Positions 63,383 to 64,000 of a DNA stretch of 64,000 nucleotides are shown here, one piece after another (positions within the stretch are counted from its first letter, which is position 1; each line of letters starts with the position of its first letter). The DNA is from Paenibacillus castaneae. Lineage in GTDB: Bacteria; Bacillota; Bacilli; Paenibacillales; Paenibacillaceae. The stretch is from NCBI RefSeq assembly GCF_002884445.1, contig NZ_KZ614144.1, positions 227,272-291,271 of the forward strand, read 5' to 3'. The notes beneath the pieces were generated by a model that was not told where the DNA came from, ran no database searches, and saw only the letters and a list, made by a program, of their open reading frames with translations. The translations under genes and the position numbers were made by a program.

Positions 63383-64000
63383 ATTAAAATTTTTATGACT
63401 GGCGGTACCGGCAATATCGGACAAAATGTTACGAAAGCATTGCTTGCAGCAGGACATGAAATCAAATTGCTTACCCGCACGCCGGACCGGATTCCTTATT
63501 ATCAAACTCTTCCGAACGTAACCCTTGTAGAGGGTAACATTCTTGAACTAGACGTAATGGAAAAGGCACTTCAGGGCTGTGATGCTGTTATACATATCGC
63601 GCTTGGTTGGGGCAATGATCCAGTTGAAATGCTTGAGCGTGATACGAAAGTTACGCTCTTCTTGGTAGACGCAGCAGAAAAGGCAGGATTGAATAAATTT
63701 ATTTATACCAGTTCTACTGCTGCAATGGGTGCATTGCGTGATGGTATGGACGAATCGGCGCAGCTGCTTCCGGATAATCTGTACGGTGCAACTAAAGCAG
63801 CTTCCGAAATGTATTTGATGGGCTTTAATAGTTATTACAATGGCCAGGGTGTTAATGGTACCCCGACCCAAATTGCAAGAAACGTGATCCGTCCAGGCTA
63901 CATTTTCTCAAACCCTGCTTATGAAGGCGGCGCATCACAATCTGATGTTCGTTTCTTAAACATTGCCAAAGCGGTTCTTCAGAATGAAGACCTCACTTTT
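63383..64000 (+). CDS. NAD-dependent epimerase/dehydratase, second copy, cut by window edge
   Basis: At least 206 residues of an extended SDR. MTGGTGNIGQNV is the NAD motif, FIYTSSTAAMG carries the Ser, and LYGATKAA the catalytic YxxxK. The frame is open to the edge. Start: GGAGGG (63371-63376) precedes an in-frame ATT at 63383 by 6 nt, giving a protein that begins with the expected beta strand (IKIFMTGG). The first ATG (63395) would remove that strand and sits too far from the ribosome binding site. ATT is a rare but real start codon. Paralogue of the gene at 61570. Confidence 0.88.
   Translation, partial: MKIFMTGGTGNIGQNVTKALLAAGHEIKLLTRTPDRIPYYQTLPNVTLVEGNILELDVMEKALQGCDAVIHIALGWGNDPVEMLERDTKVTLFLVDAAEKAGLNKFIYTSSTAAMGALRDGMDESAQLLPDNLYGATKAASEMYLMGFNSYYNGQGVNGTPTQIARNVIRPGYIFSNPAYEGGASQSDVRFLNIAKAVLQNEDLTF

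Noticed and set aside
1-64000. CRISPR array or restriction-modification system
   Set aside because: No regularly spaced repeats, cas genes, methyltransferase or endonuclease motifs were seen.

Overview
The window looks like chromosome of a Paenibacillus-type Firmicute. It is rich in carbohydrate ABC importers whose ATPase is not encoded beside the permeases, YesM/YesN-type two-component pairs, lipoboxed solute-binding proteins, TTG/GTG starts and strong AGGAGG ribosome binding sites. No rRNA, tRNA or CRISPR array was seen. The only stable-RNA sequence is a broken 3' end of tmRNA (ssrA).

Layout. (1) 1-6718, minus strand: a ChvE/MmsA/MmsB multiple-monosaccharide importer, followed by a membrane-anchored sugar-binding protein and a YesM-type histidine kinase cut by the window edge. 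This matches the XylFII-LytS sensing arrangement. (2) 7277-38140: a patchwork accessory region. Five copies of the ssrA 3'-end/terminator module (about 7.8, 9.2, 28.4, 36.8 and 38.1 kb) punctuate it. A 26-bp direct repeat at 7809 and 36770 brackets about 29 kb. Inside are a decayed tetR, a PAP2 phosphatase, a beta-helix protein, a complete HK/RR/solute-binding protein/permease/permease/GH31 operon, a possible MACPF-like protein, a membrane protein/VWA/TelA operon, a TetR-controlled FtsX-type ABC exporter, an IS3-family element sitting in one terminator loop, and an UgpAE-type importer with HAD and metallo-beta-lactamase enzymes and a DeoR regulator. An XRE-cupin regulator and a DoxX protein follow. 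(3) 38205-47385: redox and small enzymes (two GMC oxidoreductases, one fused to a gluconate-dehydrogenase small-subunit domain; VOC protein; Xaa-Pro-type peptidase; AraC/aldo-keto reductase divergent pair; 2H phosphoesterase). (4) 47483-51687: a metal-homeostasis block. It has an mntH broken by a 1-nt frameshift, a small DMT-type membrane protein and a P1B4-type ATPase, with candidate MntR, PerR and Fur-like sites. (5) 51943-57250: a large GH2 glycosidase convergent with an MFS transporter, then a DUF423 protein. (6) 57428-64000: a second carbohydrate importer operon (solute-binding protein and two permeases) with an epimerase, a TIM-barrel isomerase and a second epimerase running off the window. 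It is preceded by LacI-type operators and a scrap of a lacI gene.

Gene decay is frequent: tetR, ssrA, an MCP tail, a 2H-phosphoesterase tail, a lacI scrap, the IS transposase and mntH are all broken. This fits an accretion and decay hotspot. Frameshift calls rest on raw sequence and could include sequencing errors. Family assignments come from recognisable motifs and remembered family architecture; no database search was run.
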